A stretch of 64,000 nt of DNA from Tipula vernalis (Eukaryota > Arthropoda > Insecta > Diptera > Tipulidae), in contig OY282560.1 of NCBI GenBank assembly GCA_958295665.1, forward strand, positions 313,534,492 through 313,598,491, in the 5' to 3' direction. Each line of letters begins with the position of its first letter. The stretch's first letter is position 1. The notes beneath the pieces were generated by a model. That model did no database searches, had not been told where the DNA came from, and was given only the letters and a program-made list of their open reading frames with translations. Shown here in pieces: positions 43,980-55,107 of this stretch. Position numbers and translations under genes: made by a program.

Positions 43980-46900
43980 TTACTCCAGGAGCTTCTCCAC
44001 CTCTCTAATAAAGGCGAGAATGCTGTTTATAGAGGCCAATTTACATTTCTCCGGGGTCAGATACCTCTCTTCAAAATGAATCCACCTCCGTGTGCACAGA
44101 GCAACACACTCACATAGTATGTGTTCTGCGGTTTCTGTCTCTTCCAAACAGAGTCGGAACTCCGTCTCTGTGGACAGGTTCATTTTGTTCAAATGATATC
44201 TCAGGTTACAGTGACCTGAGAGAAAACTCACAAGTTTCCTAATATTTTCTTTGCTGAAATTGATCGCCAAATTTTTATGGTAAAATGGTCTGATCAAAGA
44301 TTTGGCTTGTCTAAGGCCGGGAATACAGTTCCAATAAGTCAAGCACTGTATTTTTTCCCATTTACTGATTGCGTAGGTTGCAGAAGCCCACGGGATACCA
44401 CAAAAAGGCTCAGGGCCAATGAGTGTAGTCGACGAGCCTGCCCGTGCAAGTTCGTCGGCTATCTCATTTCCAGTGATGCCCATGTGACCAGGCACCCACT
44501 ACAACCTTACTTTGTTTTGACAAGAGAGAGATTGTAGCAGTTTATAACAACTTTGAACCGACTTGGAATCCAGGCAGTTAGAAGCCAATGCTTTCAGTGC
44601 TGCTTGGCTGTCAGACAAAATGTGGATGGATGCGCCTTTAAGACCTTTGGTCATAATAGTAGAGGCGGAGATTTCGATGGCGTGAATTTCGGCTAGAAAA
44701 ACACTGGGGTAAGTACCCAGTGATTTCGATATTTTGTGATTGGGTCCAAAGACACCAATGCCGACTCCACTATCCATTTTTGATCCATCAGTGTACCAGA
44801 CTAGGCTGTTAGGTTCCATCTGAGGTAACCCAGTATCCCAGTCTGTTCTATCGGGGATTGTTACCACGAAATTCCTGCCAAAGCAGAGTTCTTTCGGCAT
44901 AACGTCCGGGACACTAAAGAACATATTCAGGTCTGGAAGTTCATTCAAAATGTCCAGGTGACCCATATGGTCATCATGACTGTATTGATTCACTAGCTTC
45001 AATCTAGCTGCACAGGTAGCAGCTGATTTTTTGACGTGCATATGAAGTGGAGTGAGCCCGATGAGAGCATCCATTGCCGCCGTAGGGCAGGTGCGCATAG
45101 CACCTGTAATTCAGAGACATGCTAGTCTCTGTAATGAGGTCAGCTTGTTCATAATAACTTTTTGCTGTACCTTAGGCCACCAAACTATTGCCCCATATGT
45201 TACAATTGGCCTCACTATCATGATGTACATCCAGTAAATCATTTTTGAGTTCAGGCCCCAGGTCCTGCCGAACATACGCCGGCAGGCCCACATGGCCCTG
45301 ACCGCGCGTTCGGTAGTTGAAGTAATATGAGAGTTCCAAGTTAGTTTCTTATCTAGGACAACACCCAGATATTTGACTTCATTGGAGTATCCGATATTTA
45401 TATCATTTAGACTAATTGAACCAAGGTTCAAATTACGTCTTTTGGTGAAGGGCACCAGGACTGTTTTGCTAGGGTTAATCGAAAGGCCCTCCCCAGTGCA
45501 CCAATTCGAAATAACAAGCAAAGCCTGTTGCATGCTGGCGGACATCGTACGTTCATGCCCTCCAGAGACTATGATAACCAAATCGTCCGCATAACCAATG
45601 GCATCGTACCCAAGTAGATGTAAATTATCAAGCAACTCGTCGATCACGAGTGACCACAGCAAAGGGGACAAGACACCGCCCTGCGGACACCCTCTTGCTG
45701 CCGTAATCGTGACTGACTCATTACCTAATTTAGATGGAATCTTCCTACTAACCAACATGGAACTAATCCAGTGGTTAGTCGGATCGTCAATACCTCTACG
45801 CTTGATTGCCCTAGCAATTGAGTCTTATCCAGTATTGTCAAAAGCTCCCTCAATATCCAGAAATGCACACAGAGCAATTTCTTTCAAGCGATAGGCTGCT
45901 TCAATCTTGGTGACAAGTAGATGCAGCGCACCCTCTGTGGATTTGCCTTTCTTATAGGCGAATTGATTTGGATTTAGAGGTCTGGTTGCAGTTAACCAGT
46001 CTCTGATATGAAGATCTATAAGTCGTTCCATGCTTTTGAGAATAAACGATGTAAGACTGATAGGTCGAAAGGACCTAGGAAGTTTACATGGCCGATTGCC
46101 AGGCTTTGGGATAAAAACCACGTTTACTTGACTCCAAGCCTGTGGTATGTGACCCCAATTGAAGCTAGTTCTAAACAAGGCTACCAGAGCAGGGGTAATC
46201 AAGTCCAGGCCCCTTTGGAGGAGGGCTGGGAAGATTCCATCCCCTCCTGGAGCCTTGAAAGGCTGAAAAGAGTTAATGGCCCATTTGACTTTATCCGGAG
46301 TAAAAAGCTTACCGGATAAACTATTAACCCAACCCATATTTACACCCATGTGTGTACCAGATATGGAGTTAGTGATTGTATTTGTGTCGCAAACCGTGCA
46401 GCCCGGAAAGTGCACTTGAAGCAGGGTTTCGAGTGACTCTTTGCGACCTGATGTATAACTACCATCGGATTTCAGAAGAAGCCCAATCCCGTTGGACTGA
46501 TCTTTAGCTAGAACTTTATGGAGTCGAGCAGCTGTCGGTATATCCTCGATATTTCCACAGTTTTTCCTCCACGTGAGGCGTTTGGAACGCCTTAGTTCTG
46601 TGTTGTAACTGGTTAGGGCTTGCTTATATTCATTCCACTCATTGGAATGCTTTGCCCTATTAAATAATTTCCTAACCTTCTTACGAAGTTTAGCCAGCTG
46701 TTCGTTCCACCATGGAACTTTGCGATTAACCACAACGTTACGCACCACACAGCTGCTTTCGTAGGAAGATAGGAGCACGTCATTAAGCAGACCAGCTGCG
46801 GTTTCTAGGTCACTAATTGAACTCAAAGATGTTGGCAGCATGTCTGCTTTGATAAATAAAATATCCCTATAGGTTTTCCAATTTGTAAAACAAGGGAGAC

Positions 46901-47606
46901 GACGCTCTGTTGCCTGTATGATCACTCCCGTTATATCGAACCTGATGTGCATGTGGTCCGACAGAGAAGCTTCGCTTGAAACATGCCAGTTTGCAACAGA
47001 GTTGGAGATAAACTGATTTGACAAAGTGAGGTCCAACACCTCTCGCCGAGTCGAGTTTATGAAAGTGGGGTTCGAACCTTTATTTAAAATGTCTATGTGA
47101 CTACTCATAAGATAATTTAAAAGGGACTCACCTCTGCCATTTGTATCACTGCTGCCCCAAATGATATGGTGTGCATTAGCATCGCAGCCTATGATGAAAT
47201 GCTTGTTTTTTAGGTTGCAGTAAGCCACCAGATCCTGTACAACTACAGGTGGAGCACTAACCGACTCACCAGGGAAGTACGCAGAGGCACATATTGTCTC
47301 CTGCATTCCCCTGCTAGTCGGAACCTCCAGGATTACTGCAACCAAATCCTTAGTGGTGAACTCTGGAATTGGAAGAACGTTAATATTCGATGAAACAAAT
47401 ATTGCTGCTCGGGGAACTTCCTCCCTTCGATCGTAAATCAACTTACATGACTTGAGGTGGAGGCCTCTGATTTTTCCTCCATTAACCCAAGGTTCCTGGA
47501 TAAGGCCAAGGGTTAAGTGTTGTTTCGCGAACCTGTTGCAAAAGGTATCCGAAGCTCCTTTTGCGTGATGCAGATTCGCTTGTAGTACCCTAATAGTACC
47601 AGCCAT
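43980..47606 (-). pseudogene. LOA-A ORF2 (endonuclease-RT-RNase H), three in-frame stops
   Basis: 1,208 codons in one frame with stops at 45825-45827 (TAA), 45111-45113 (TGA) and 44499-44501 (TAG). Endonuclease about residues 1-230: VLQANLHHAKGASD, LIQEPWV, FIIGCDANAHHIIWGSSDTN, EASLSDHMHIRFDI. RT: PFKAPGGDGIFPALLQ, VVFIPKPGNRPCKLPRSFRP, LCAFLDIEGAFDN (catalytic Asp), RGCPQGGVLSPLLWSLVIDE, GYADDLVIIVSGG (YADD) and EVKYLGVVLDKKLTW. RNase H: VWYTDGSKMDSGVG, FLAEIHAIEI, HILSDSQAALKAL and MPGHMGITGNEIADELA (catalytic D-E-D-D set visible). C-terminal Cys/His segment FRLCLEETETAEHILCEC. Apart from the stops the catalytic residues look intact, so this was recently functional or helped in trans. Confidence 0.94.
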
Positions 47607-47631
47607 ACAGGATGATTAGGGTAAAGGAGCT

Positions 47632-49008
47632 CTACGCTCCTGGCTGCTTGCCAGCCGTCTGCTTTGCGGGATTTGGCCTGTTTCTGCCACTTTTCCCAGT
47701 AACACCCCTAACGCCCATATGCTTAATTTTCGGGGTGAGTGCTGATTTACTCGATCCCAGAGTAGGAGTTGCGGAGAGATCCGTTGATCGTGCTCCCGAC
47801 GAAGAGGCAGCAGGAACAGAATGCTCAATAGCGCTGCTGTTCCTGGATGCCTCCTCGTCTGTGATTGTGCCTACTACTGGGGCTGGTAAAGTACCCTCCT
47901 TACTGGAGCTGACTCCAGTGGTTGAGTTGGTAGAGGGGGAATCCTTCTTGAGAAGGAGTTTTATCCTACCAAAGCGGTATGCGATGTTCCCGTTGGATTC
48001 GCGCAGTTTCTTCATGGAAGACTCGCCTATGGCCATAACCAAATGGACGAGTGCGCCAGTTGTCGTTCGTTGCAGTATCTTCCATGAGTTGGCCGCGAGA
48101 CCATCGTTCTGCGCGGCCATGGTAGCGAGAATCTTCTCGCTAGTTAAGCTAAGGCTCTGTGGAAAGAACCCCCTAACGATGTTTGGCCGAGGAAAATCAT
48201 CCTCTTCCACCAAAGTTATGTTCAGACCAATTTTTTCCCTTAGGCTTACAAAACTATTCCTCATCCATTCCGCTGTGGAATGATCGGAACATATAAAAAA
48301 TAGCCAACCTGTTCTCCGGAAACAGCCAAGGAATTGCGGCTTGTGGTTTGAGCCTTGCATCCCAATAATGAGGTCAATGACACACTCCTGTATGTTTGCC
48401 ATTTGCTCCATACTAAGAGGATTGCCACTGAGATCACCTGGTAAGATGCCCAGCTTAACACTACCTGCTACCTGGCTGAAAGAGGGCTTTACCGGAGAAA
48501 GCCCTTCTTTTGCTTTTTTGGCAGGTGGTTTGTTTAGTTCCGGAGCAACCTCGAAAGATCTCTCACGCTTACCACCAGACCTCTTGTCTAGGGTAGGAGC
48601 AACAGGCCCCGAGGGTGCTTTCAGAGGGGTCGCGGACTTAGCAGCAGCTAGAGCCTCTTCTCTAGTTTTGCCTTCCTTGAGCCCCTTTTTAAAACGCATT
48701 CTTTCGAAGGAGTTGAGCTTAACCCATTCCCCGGCGTTGAGGGACATGTTCCCAATATCAACACCAATGGTTGAGGTGCCCGATAACTGAGAGATTACAC
48801 TTATGTTGTCATCACAGAAGGTGTCCGTAGTAGAAGAGGTGGACTATTCCACCTTTTCCTTGGTCCGGACGTTAAGATAATCAAGAGTGGTGGCCCTTGC
48901 GGCATCTACCATTACATCATAACTTAGGAGACCCAGCTCAACAGCTGGTGAAGTTGATGCTTTTAAAGAGGCATCACCCTCTATGTTTTTTTTAAATTCG
49001 GTTTCCAT
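47632..49008 (-). pseudogene. LOA-A ORF1, one in-frame stop
   Basis: 459 codons in one frame. The ancestral start appears to be the ATG at 49,008 (METEFKKNIEGDASLKAST); a TAG at 48844-48846 interrupts it, and a second ATG at 48,747 opens the remaining 371 codons. After an acidic/charged lead (FERMRFKKGLKEGKTREEAL) and a Pro/Lys-rich segment comes a folded domain (about residues 105-260 of the 371-codon part: GCFRRTGWLFFICSDHSTAE, NSWKILQRTTTGALVHLVMA, YRFGRIKLLL) that resembles DUF4780, an RNA-binding-like domain common in insect LINE ORF1s. No CCHC knuckles. Ser/Thr-rich tail. Confidence 0.85.
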
Positions 49009-49346
49009 TTGAATCCCACGAGTATCCGAGAAATGAAGGTCACCCACAGCAGAGATCGGTATACTGTGGGAAGGCTTCTTTCAACCGGGGGTCGCCTGGT
49101 ACCCGGAGTTCACATACTAAAGACTAAGCTCCCCCTTAGCCACGCAGCTCTCAGCGTATGTTGTCCCACCAAAGCTTGGGGCAATGGATTTACCGCCATT
49201 GCACGGTCGTGTAAGTTACTTGGCTACATTCTAGGATGCATTGCCCGGTTGTCGCCATGAGGAGGCGTAACTACACTAGGAAGAAGTCTTATGAGAATCG
49301 CATATCCTAGAAAGCTTTGACTCCTAAAACTACTCCCCCAACAACC
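49009..49346 (-). promoter_or_regulatory. LOA-A 5' leader (probable internal promoter region)
   Basis: Non-coding leader sharing an ordered block set with 40,960-41,330 and 14,870-15,249 (plus-strand order: GGAGTTC.., a CATCCTTCGGC-type or CTCAGCG block, CACC..AG.TT, then CC[AC]TGAGGAGGCGTA or CCACGAGGAGG). Conservation between three copies that differ elsewhere suggests function; LINEs of this type carry internal promoters. No TATA box seen. Confidence 0.45.
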
Positions 49347-49359
49347 AACTATTTAGTTT

Positions 49360-49510
49360 AGTCACACTACTACATCTTTTGTTATTTGCTATAAGAACTT
49401 CACTTCGATTGTACTTTTGCATTGGAAATTCTCCATCCAGCCCAATATTAACCGGCATCCTAACTTATTGGTTCTTATTTGATGCAGATGCGAGTATTTG
49501 CTGTTCAGAG
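49360..49510 (+). pseudogene. Possible continuation of BEL/Pao integrase
   Basis: Downstream side of the LOA-A target. A broken frame reads ELHFDCTFALEILHPAQY, comparable to the E-L-x-T-x-L-x-x-I-E-A-x-L-N-S-R-P segment of BEL integrases. Short and decayed; assigned mainly because it lies where the BEL should continue. Confidence 0.4.
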
Positions 49511-51549
49511 GAATAGAAGTTTCACTATAAAGAATTATCAAAATTTTAACCCAAAGGGTTTAAAAAGTTTTTAAAAGTTTTTAGTTCATAGTCAACTTCT
49601 TCCTCAATTAGCGAAATTTAAATAGCTATACAACTGGTAAAATTACGTGGCATATTTTGCCGGTCACCTAAATAATTTTCCCTACAAATTTGATTCTGGC
49701 GGACCCACATAATTTGATTACTCGTGAGTATCAACAAAATGGCCCTCCCCAAATAATTACGTTAATTATTAATTCAGGTCGTATAGCCAAGTTGTATCCA
49801 ACTGCTGAGACTCAAAAAAAAAAAAAGAATTTTTGATTAAATTTAGGGGACGATGAGTTTAAATAAGAAAATAATTCTAAATTTCATTAAGTAAAAATAA
49901 TCCAGATTAACATCATCCTATATCAATATTCAAAAGAAAATTTCAGCAAAATTATATCCAACTTTCATTGAATAGACATTTCTATATTAATCGACCAAAT
50001 ATCTAAAAAAAATACACAAAAAATTACTTAATCAAATTTCACAAATTTTTTTTTATCATCAAATCAAAAATTCTTTTAACAAAATAACAAAATGACTTTA
50101 ACACAGCCAGTTGTACATAAAACGAAATCTCTCTACATTTATCTTAAACAACTCTGTAAGTAACGTTGTGGAAATAAATAAAAGTTAAAAAAAAAAAAGT
50201 TTGAATCCATCTAATGAATATAAAGAAAAAAAAAAGTCTGTATGTATAGAAGCAAAAAGCTAAAATGTTAACATTCAAAAGGAAAATTGGAAAAACAAAA
50301 ACGTATTCCGGAATACAAATCGAAAATTTAACGTTAACATTTTGTACGAGGGTTATAAAAGAATGAGAAACTTGCCTATATAAAAGCTACGTTAACGAGT
50401 TATTTAACACATTGACATACTTCAAAATTTTATCAACCATCCTAATTAAAATGGAAAAGCATTAACATTTAATTTTCCAAATGATTTTTCAGTTTTTTTG
50501 TTGTTGTTGTTGTTGTGAAGACTTCCCTGTATATTGTATAAGATTGTAATCTATATATTACGGTTTATAGTATAGGCGGAGAAAGCTCTTGAAATGAAAA
50601 TAAAATAATATATACCCTACACACACACACACAGACACACCAATTCAACAAAATTTATAACAGAAAATCCAATCAATCATATGTCATATTAAATTGAAAA
50701 TTAACTTGGAAAATAGAAATAAAAATTTCCACTGATTACTGTACAAAATAAATGCGTTTGAGATAATTCAAATGGAAATTTGTGGGTGTGAGGGGGGGAA
50801 GCAATAATCGGTTTCAGTTGAATTACTCATTTATTATCGGATACATATAGGGAAGATGTGCGATGATGCGTATGTACGTATAGACTGTGGGAAAAATGAG
50901 AAAAACACGCATTATCAGGATTAATGTGAGTAAATTACGAATTTTTTTTTTTTTTTTTGTTTTTGTTTTGTGCGAGATAACACAAATTTTTGTGCGGTTT
51001 CGAATCATCATTGAAGTAGGTTTCGATTAAAATTTGATTAAAATGTAAATAATTAAAACGGTAATATCTTTGATGTTATCACGATTAACGATAGTTATGT
51101 GGTTATTTTTCAGACTTTCCTGGATCGAAGTATATGCAAATAGCTCATAATTTAGAAAACCTTAACACGTCTTGAATGTCTGTATCAGTTGATTAAATTA
51201 AGTGTAATTAGTTAGACTTACCGGACGAAAATTTTGTTGACTTATTGTCTTTACAACAAACGCCCTTATCCTTATTTATATGTAATGTCAATTACAGAGG
51301 TTACCTCCAATTACATGTTGGGCTTTAAGCACAATAGTGTACAGATATTTATAACAAATCTTAATAATAGATAGCATAACCACAATAAAAAATCGGCGTT
51401 CCCCTTAATAGCGTAAATTGTTCTAGTATTACAGTGAAACTAGTCAGGAAATATTAGTCACTAATTTGTACTAAAAGGTTGCCTAGGCAGAAGCGTGAAA
51501 TTTGTGTAACATATAAAATTCGCATTAAGTGGGCATTTGAGTTCCTACT
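49511..51549. other. Unassigned AT-rich DNA
   Basis: About 2 kb with simple-sequence runs: a GTT run at 50,499-50,515, a CACA run at 50,619-50,640, and poly(T) near 50,942-50,958. No domain or transposon end recognised. It ends in CTACT, the target of Gypsy-C. Confidence 0.55.
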
Positions 51550-51762
51550 TGTGACAACTTCGGTTGTCCGGAATAAAACTCTATATATTTGTATATTTGG
51601 TTATCTTTATATATTTCATTAAAACACTTTACACGTGTAACTTTGTTCGTTAGTCTGCTTCTACTGGTTTGACATCTCTCTCCTTCCACTACTCATCGCT
51701 ACCTTTTCTAGTAGCGTTGTCTGCCCTACAGTCGCACGTGCCATACAGTAGCACACCTCACA
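51550..51762 (-). repeat. Gypsy-C 3' LTR
   Basis: 213 bp. Minus-strand sequence starts TGTGAGGTGTGC and ends GTTGTCACA. A TATA-like ATATATAAAG (51605-51614, minus sense) is the likely promoter element. The pol stop codon (51661-51663) lies inside this LTR. A purine-rich tract AAACGGAGAGAAC (51763-51775) abuts it and would prime plus-strand synthesis. Confidence 0.96.
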
Positions 51763-52953
51763 GTTCTCTCCGTTTAGAGTGGCCGTCGGCGCCAACTCGT
51801 AGTCAGCAAAACGCGACGGTAGCTTTCCAGCTGTTGTTCGCTGGGACCTACGGGGTTGCTGTGGCTCTGCACCGTGCTGTGGCTCTGCATCGTGCTGTGG
51901 CTCTGCACCTAGTGCTGGCCCTGGTTCCTCCTCTGGAAGTAGTTGTTGCGGAACAATGATTGGTTCCACTACGCGTTGCGTTGGTCGCAGCTGGAAAATG
52001 TCCATCAAGACGTTGTCTTCTTCTGATGGTGGCGCAGCCGTGAGACGCGTTCGCAGTTGGTTGGCGTGGCACGTAACCTTTCGTTCGCTATTCTTCATCT
52101 GTGCTTGGACCACGTAGTTGACCTTCCTTCGGCGTTCAATGATTGTACCGGCCTGCCAGGTCCAATCGTTGCCCTTCATACACTTGAAGAACACCCTCTC
52201 GCCAGCCTTGAACTCTTTGTGCTTCGCGCCGTGGTGAGTGTTGAATCGCTCCTCCATTTCCACATTTCGTTTATCGTTGTGCACTGGTGGTGGCTTAATT
52301 AAGTCCAGCTTGGTGCGCATTTCTCGCCCGGTCATCAATTGGAACGGTGATTTGTCCCCGAGTGCTGGTGATAATGTGTAGCGATAGCACGTGAGGAATT
52401 TGCGCAGGACCTGTTCCGCGTTGCCCTCGCCTTCGAGTTTCTTTACGCCGGTTTTGAGCATGCCGACGAAACGTTCCGCGCGCCCGTTTGATTGAGGATG
52501 ATAGGGCGCTGATGTCAAATGTTTGATGCCATTCGCCTCACAGAACCGTTTGAACTCAGCCGAGACAAATTGTGGACCTTTGTCGGAGATGATAGTTTCG
52601 CAGATGCCTTGGCGTGCGAAAACTTCGCACAAATTATCGATTGTTTTAGCTGCGCTAGTGCTGCGCATCTTGAAAATCTCTGGCCAGTTGGAGAAAGCGT
52701 CGACGATGACCAGATAGTAGGCATCATTGATTGGGCCGGCATAGTCGATGTGGATTCGTGACCAAGCTTCCCTGGGACTCGGCCAGGCCTGAAGCGTACA
52801 TTTTGTTGGAGACTTTGCATTGATTGCGCACTCGCTGCATTGGCGTACCACTTGTTCGATCGCTCCATCAATACCCGGCCAGAAAAACTTGCTTCGCGCG
52901 AGCAGCTTCATGCGTGCCACCCCTGGGTGCCCGTCGTGTAGTTCGTTCAACAA
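51661..52953 (-). pseudogene. Gypsy-C integrase (3' part of pol)
   Basis: 430 codons continuing pol after a frameshift near 53,068. Zinc-binding HHCC region (ELHDGHPGVARMKLLA ... CSECAINAK), core with IHIDYAGPIND (Asp 1), ETIISDKGPQFVSAEF (Asp 2; the usual SDNG reads SDKG) and APYHPQSNGRAERFVGML (Glu 3). Then a chromodomain-less C-terminal segment (FKAGERVFFKCM) with short AEPQH repeats and a QPRRSQRTTAGKLPSRFADY tail. The frame terminates within the 3' LTR. Catalytic residues complete. Confidence 0.94.
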
Positions 52954-53063
52954 TTGGTTGTGGAATCTGTCTGGAATGATGATTCGATCGCCACCGACAA
53001 CTCCGACTTGCGATTGAAGAAATGTGCTGCTGCTGAGTCGGAAATAAGCTTCTGCTGGCGTGG

Positions 53064-54932
53064 TCAGCCATATGTGACGTATTGCGCGACCTTTTGAAGC
53101 ACGCTGCTTTCTCCGGTCGCCTTTTGGATGTCCCCAAAGTTGACTGGCAGCGATTTAGCGGTGTCAATCGCGAAACAATCATGATTTTCCGCATCGACGG
53201 TTGCGATGACGGTATCTTCGGATTCGAGCAGCGGTTGCGCTGCGATTAATCTCGAAATGAAATCGGCATATGCGAAACTTTTTGTGTCCACATACCTGAT
53301 CTCAAAATCGTAAGCAAGAAGGTTCTCTGCGTACCGCTGTAGGCGGTTTGCGGTGTATATTGGAATACCACCTTTTGCACCGAAGATGGCTAGCAGCGGC
53401 TGATGGTCTGTCTGCAGCTCAAATTTGCGGCCGTACACGAAACGATGGAATTTTTTCAGTGTCCGCACCAGGGCCAACGCCTCCCTTTGAACCTGGGCAT
53501 AATTTTTTTCCGCCTTCGTAAACGATCCCGATACGTGCATGACGGGCTTCCTGGTGCCGTCATCCAATTGGTGCATGAGTACACCGCCCCATCCATAGCT
53601 GGACGCATCTGCTACGACGATAATTTTCTTGGCTGGGTCCTAGTGCGTTAGAGCTAAGTCAGATGCGAGCACTTCCTTTAGCTGGCTGAATGCAGTGTCT
53701 TGGGCTTCGGTCCACTCGTATTCGGCTTCGTCTTTAAGCAGTTCATCGAGTGGCCCGCGCATTTCCTTGAGTTTGGGTATGAACTTGCCATACCAGTTTA
53801 CCGCACCCAAAAAAGCGCGCAGCTGGGTAATGTCCAATGGCGGTGGCAGCTGCTGTATGACTTCCAACTTGGCTGGGTTTGGCCGGATGCCGGTTTCGTC
53901 AATGATGTGGCTCAGAAACTCGACGGACTTCTGACCGAACGAGCATTTTGATGGTTTGAGAGTGAAACCATATTCTTGCATGCGGCTTAAAACGTTGAAA
54001 AGGCGCTCGCGGTGCTGTTTATCGTCTTTGCCTCCGATGATAATGTCGTCGATCCACGGAAAAACACCGTCGATGCCGCCTGTCATAGTGTCCATTAATT
54101 GTTGGAAAATGCCGGGGGCCGTTTTAACACCTGGTTGCAAACGGTTAACCTGAAACAGCCCGCAGTGGGTCATCAGCTTTTTTGAAGCATCGTCGAGTTC
54201 CACCTGCAGGAAAGCGTCCGACATGTCGATGACAGTGAGAATTGTATTTCCCGCGAGCTTAGCCATTATTCCCTCTTGCGTTGGGAGCGGGTATTTATTC
54301 GGTTCCAGCACGTCATTGAGTCCTGTGGAGTAGTCGGCGGTGATTCGTATGCGCCCGTCTTTCTTTTTCACTACCACGATTGGTGCTGCATAGTCCGCGT
54401 AGCTGATTGGTACGATGACACCCTGGCACTGCAATCTAAACAGTTCGTCCTCGATTGGCTTTGAGGCTGCGTGTGGCACCGGCCGTGCACGGCGATAGAT
54501 CGGGTTTGCCTCGGGCTTAAGCGTGAGCGACGCCTTCATTTGGTTACAGCAACCCAAGGTTTTGGAGAAAAGCAGTGGAAAATTCGCTTCAACCACTTGT
54601 TCGAGTGTGCGTGGACCGCTGTCGATTGCCTTGACGTTGTGGCAATATACTGACGGTGGCACATCCCATAAATTCAATCTCGTCATCCATTCGTTGCCGA
54701 AAAGGTTCAGCGATGACGGTGAGACGAAAATTGTCCCGATAGCTTCGTACTCGCCTATCGTCAAAACCGCGTCGAAACATCCTAAGATCTGGATAGGCTC
54801 GCCAGAAGCGTTTACGGCAGTTCCATTGTACCGTTTTAAACTTGGTTCGCCAAGCTTCAGCCAGTTTGCTTGCGAGATGATGGTCAAATCTGAACCACTG
54901 TCATGCTGCAGCTTTACTTTAATATCGTCCAC
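53064..54932 (-). pseudogene. Gypsy-C protease-RT-RNase H (pol), one stop
   Basis: Single frame with a TAG at 53640-53642 where neighbouring residues (LALTH*DPAKKIIVV) imply a lost Tyr. Protease active site LQHDSGSDLTII near the start (D-S-G). RT: CQGVIVPISYADYAAPIVVV, ILTVIDMSDAFLQVEL (motif A), FQVNRLQPGVKTAPGIFQQ, FPWIDDIIIGG (catalytic WIDD, the YxDD box), KCSFGQKSVEFLSHII. RNase H: VADASSYGWGGVLMH, then EKNYAQVQREALALVRTLKK and LQTDHQPLLAIFG. Frame ends at 53,064 just before a shift of one base into the integrase frame. Pol is in a different frame from gag. Confidence 0.94.
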
Positions 54933-55107
54933 GGTTGCTGTGACGAATTTTTTCGTTGATTTCTGTTGGTGGGTGCTGACCGCGTTACTTCGACGACGTG
55001 GATTTTTCCGTCGTTGTTGTTGGAGCTGTCTCCAGATGCGCGAGCTGCTGCAGAACCCCGCCTCACTTTTATGTCCAATTCCAGCGGAATTCCTTTTATG
55101 TCCAATT

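Larger units (their letters stand above)
43891..49346 (-). mobile_element. Near full-length LOA-like LINE 'LOA-A', 5,456 bp
   Basis: Flanked by the 13-bp target duplication AACTATTTAGTTT (43878-43890 and 49347-49359). Poly(A) tail is the T-run at 43,891-43,918. Contains 5' leader (49,346-49,009), ORF1 (49,008-47,632), a 25-bp gap, ORF2 (47,606-43,980) and a short 3' UTR. RNase H after RT places it in the I superfamily (LOA/R1-like); I favour LOA. Both ORFs hold a single frame from end to end and are broken only by nonsense codons. Confidence 0.93.

Noticed and set aside
47612..48283. 223-codon plus-strand frame
   Set aside because: Antisense shadow of LOA-A ORF1, which has a coherent domain and position.
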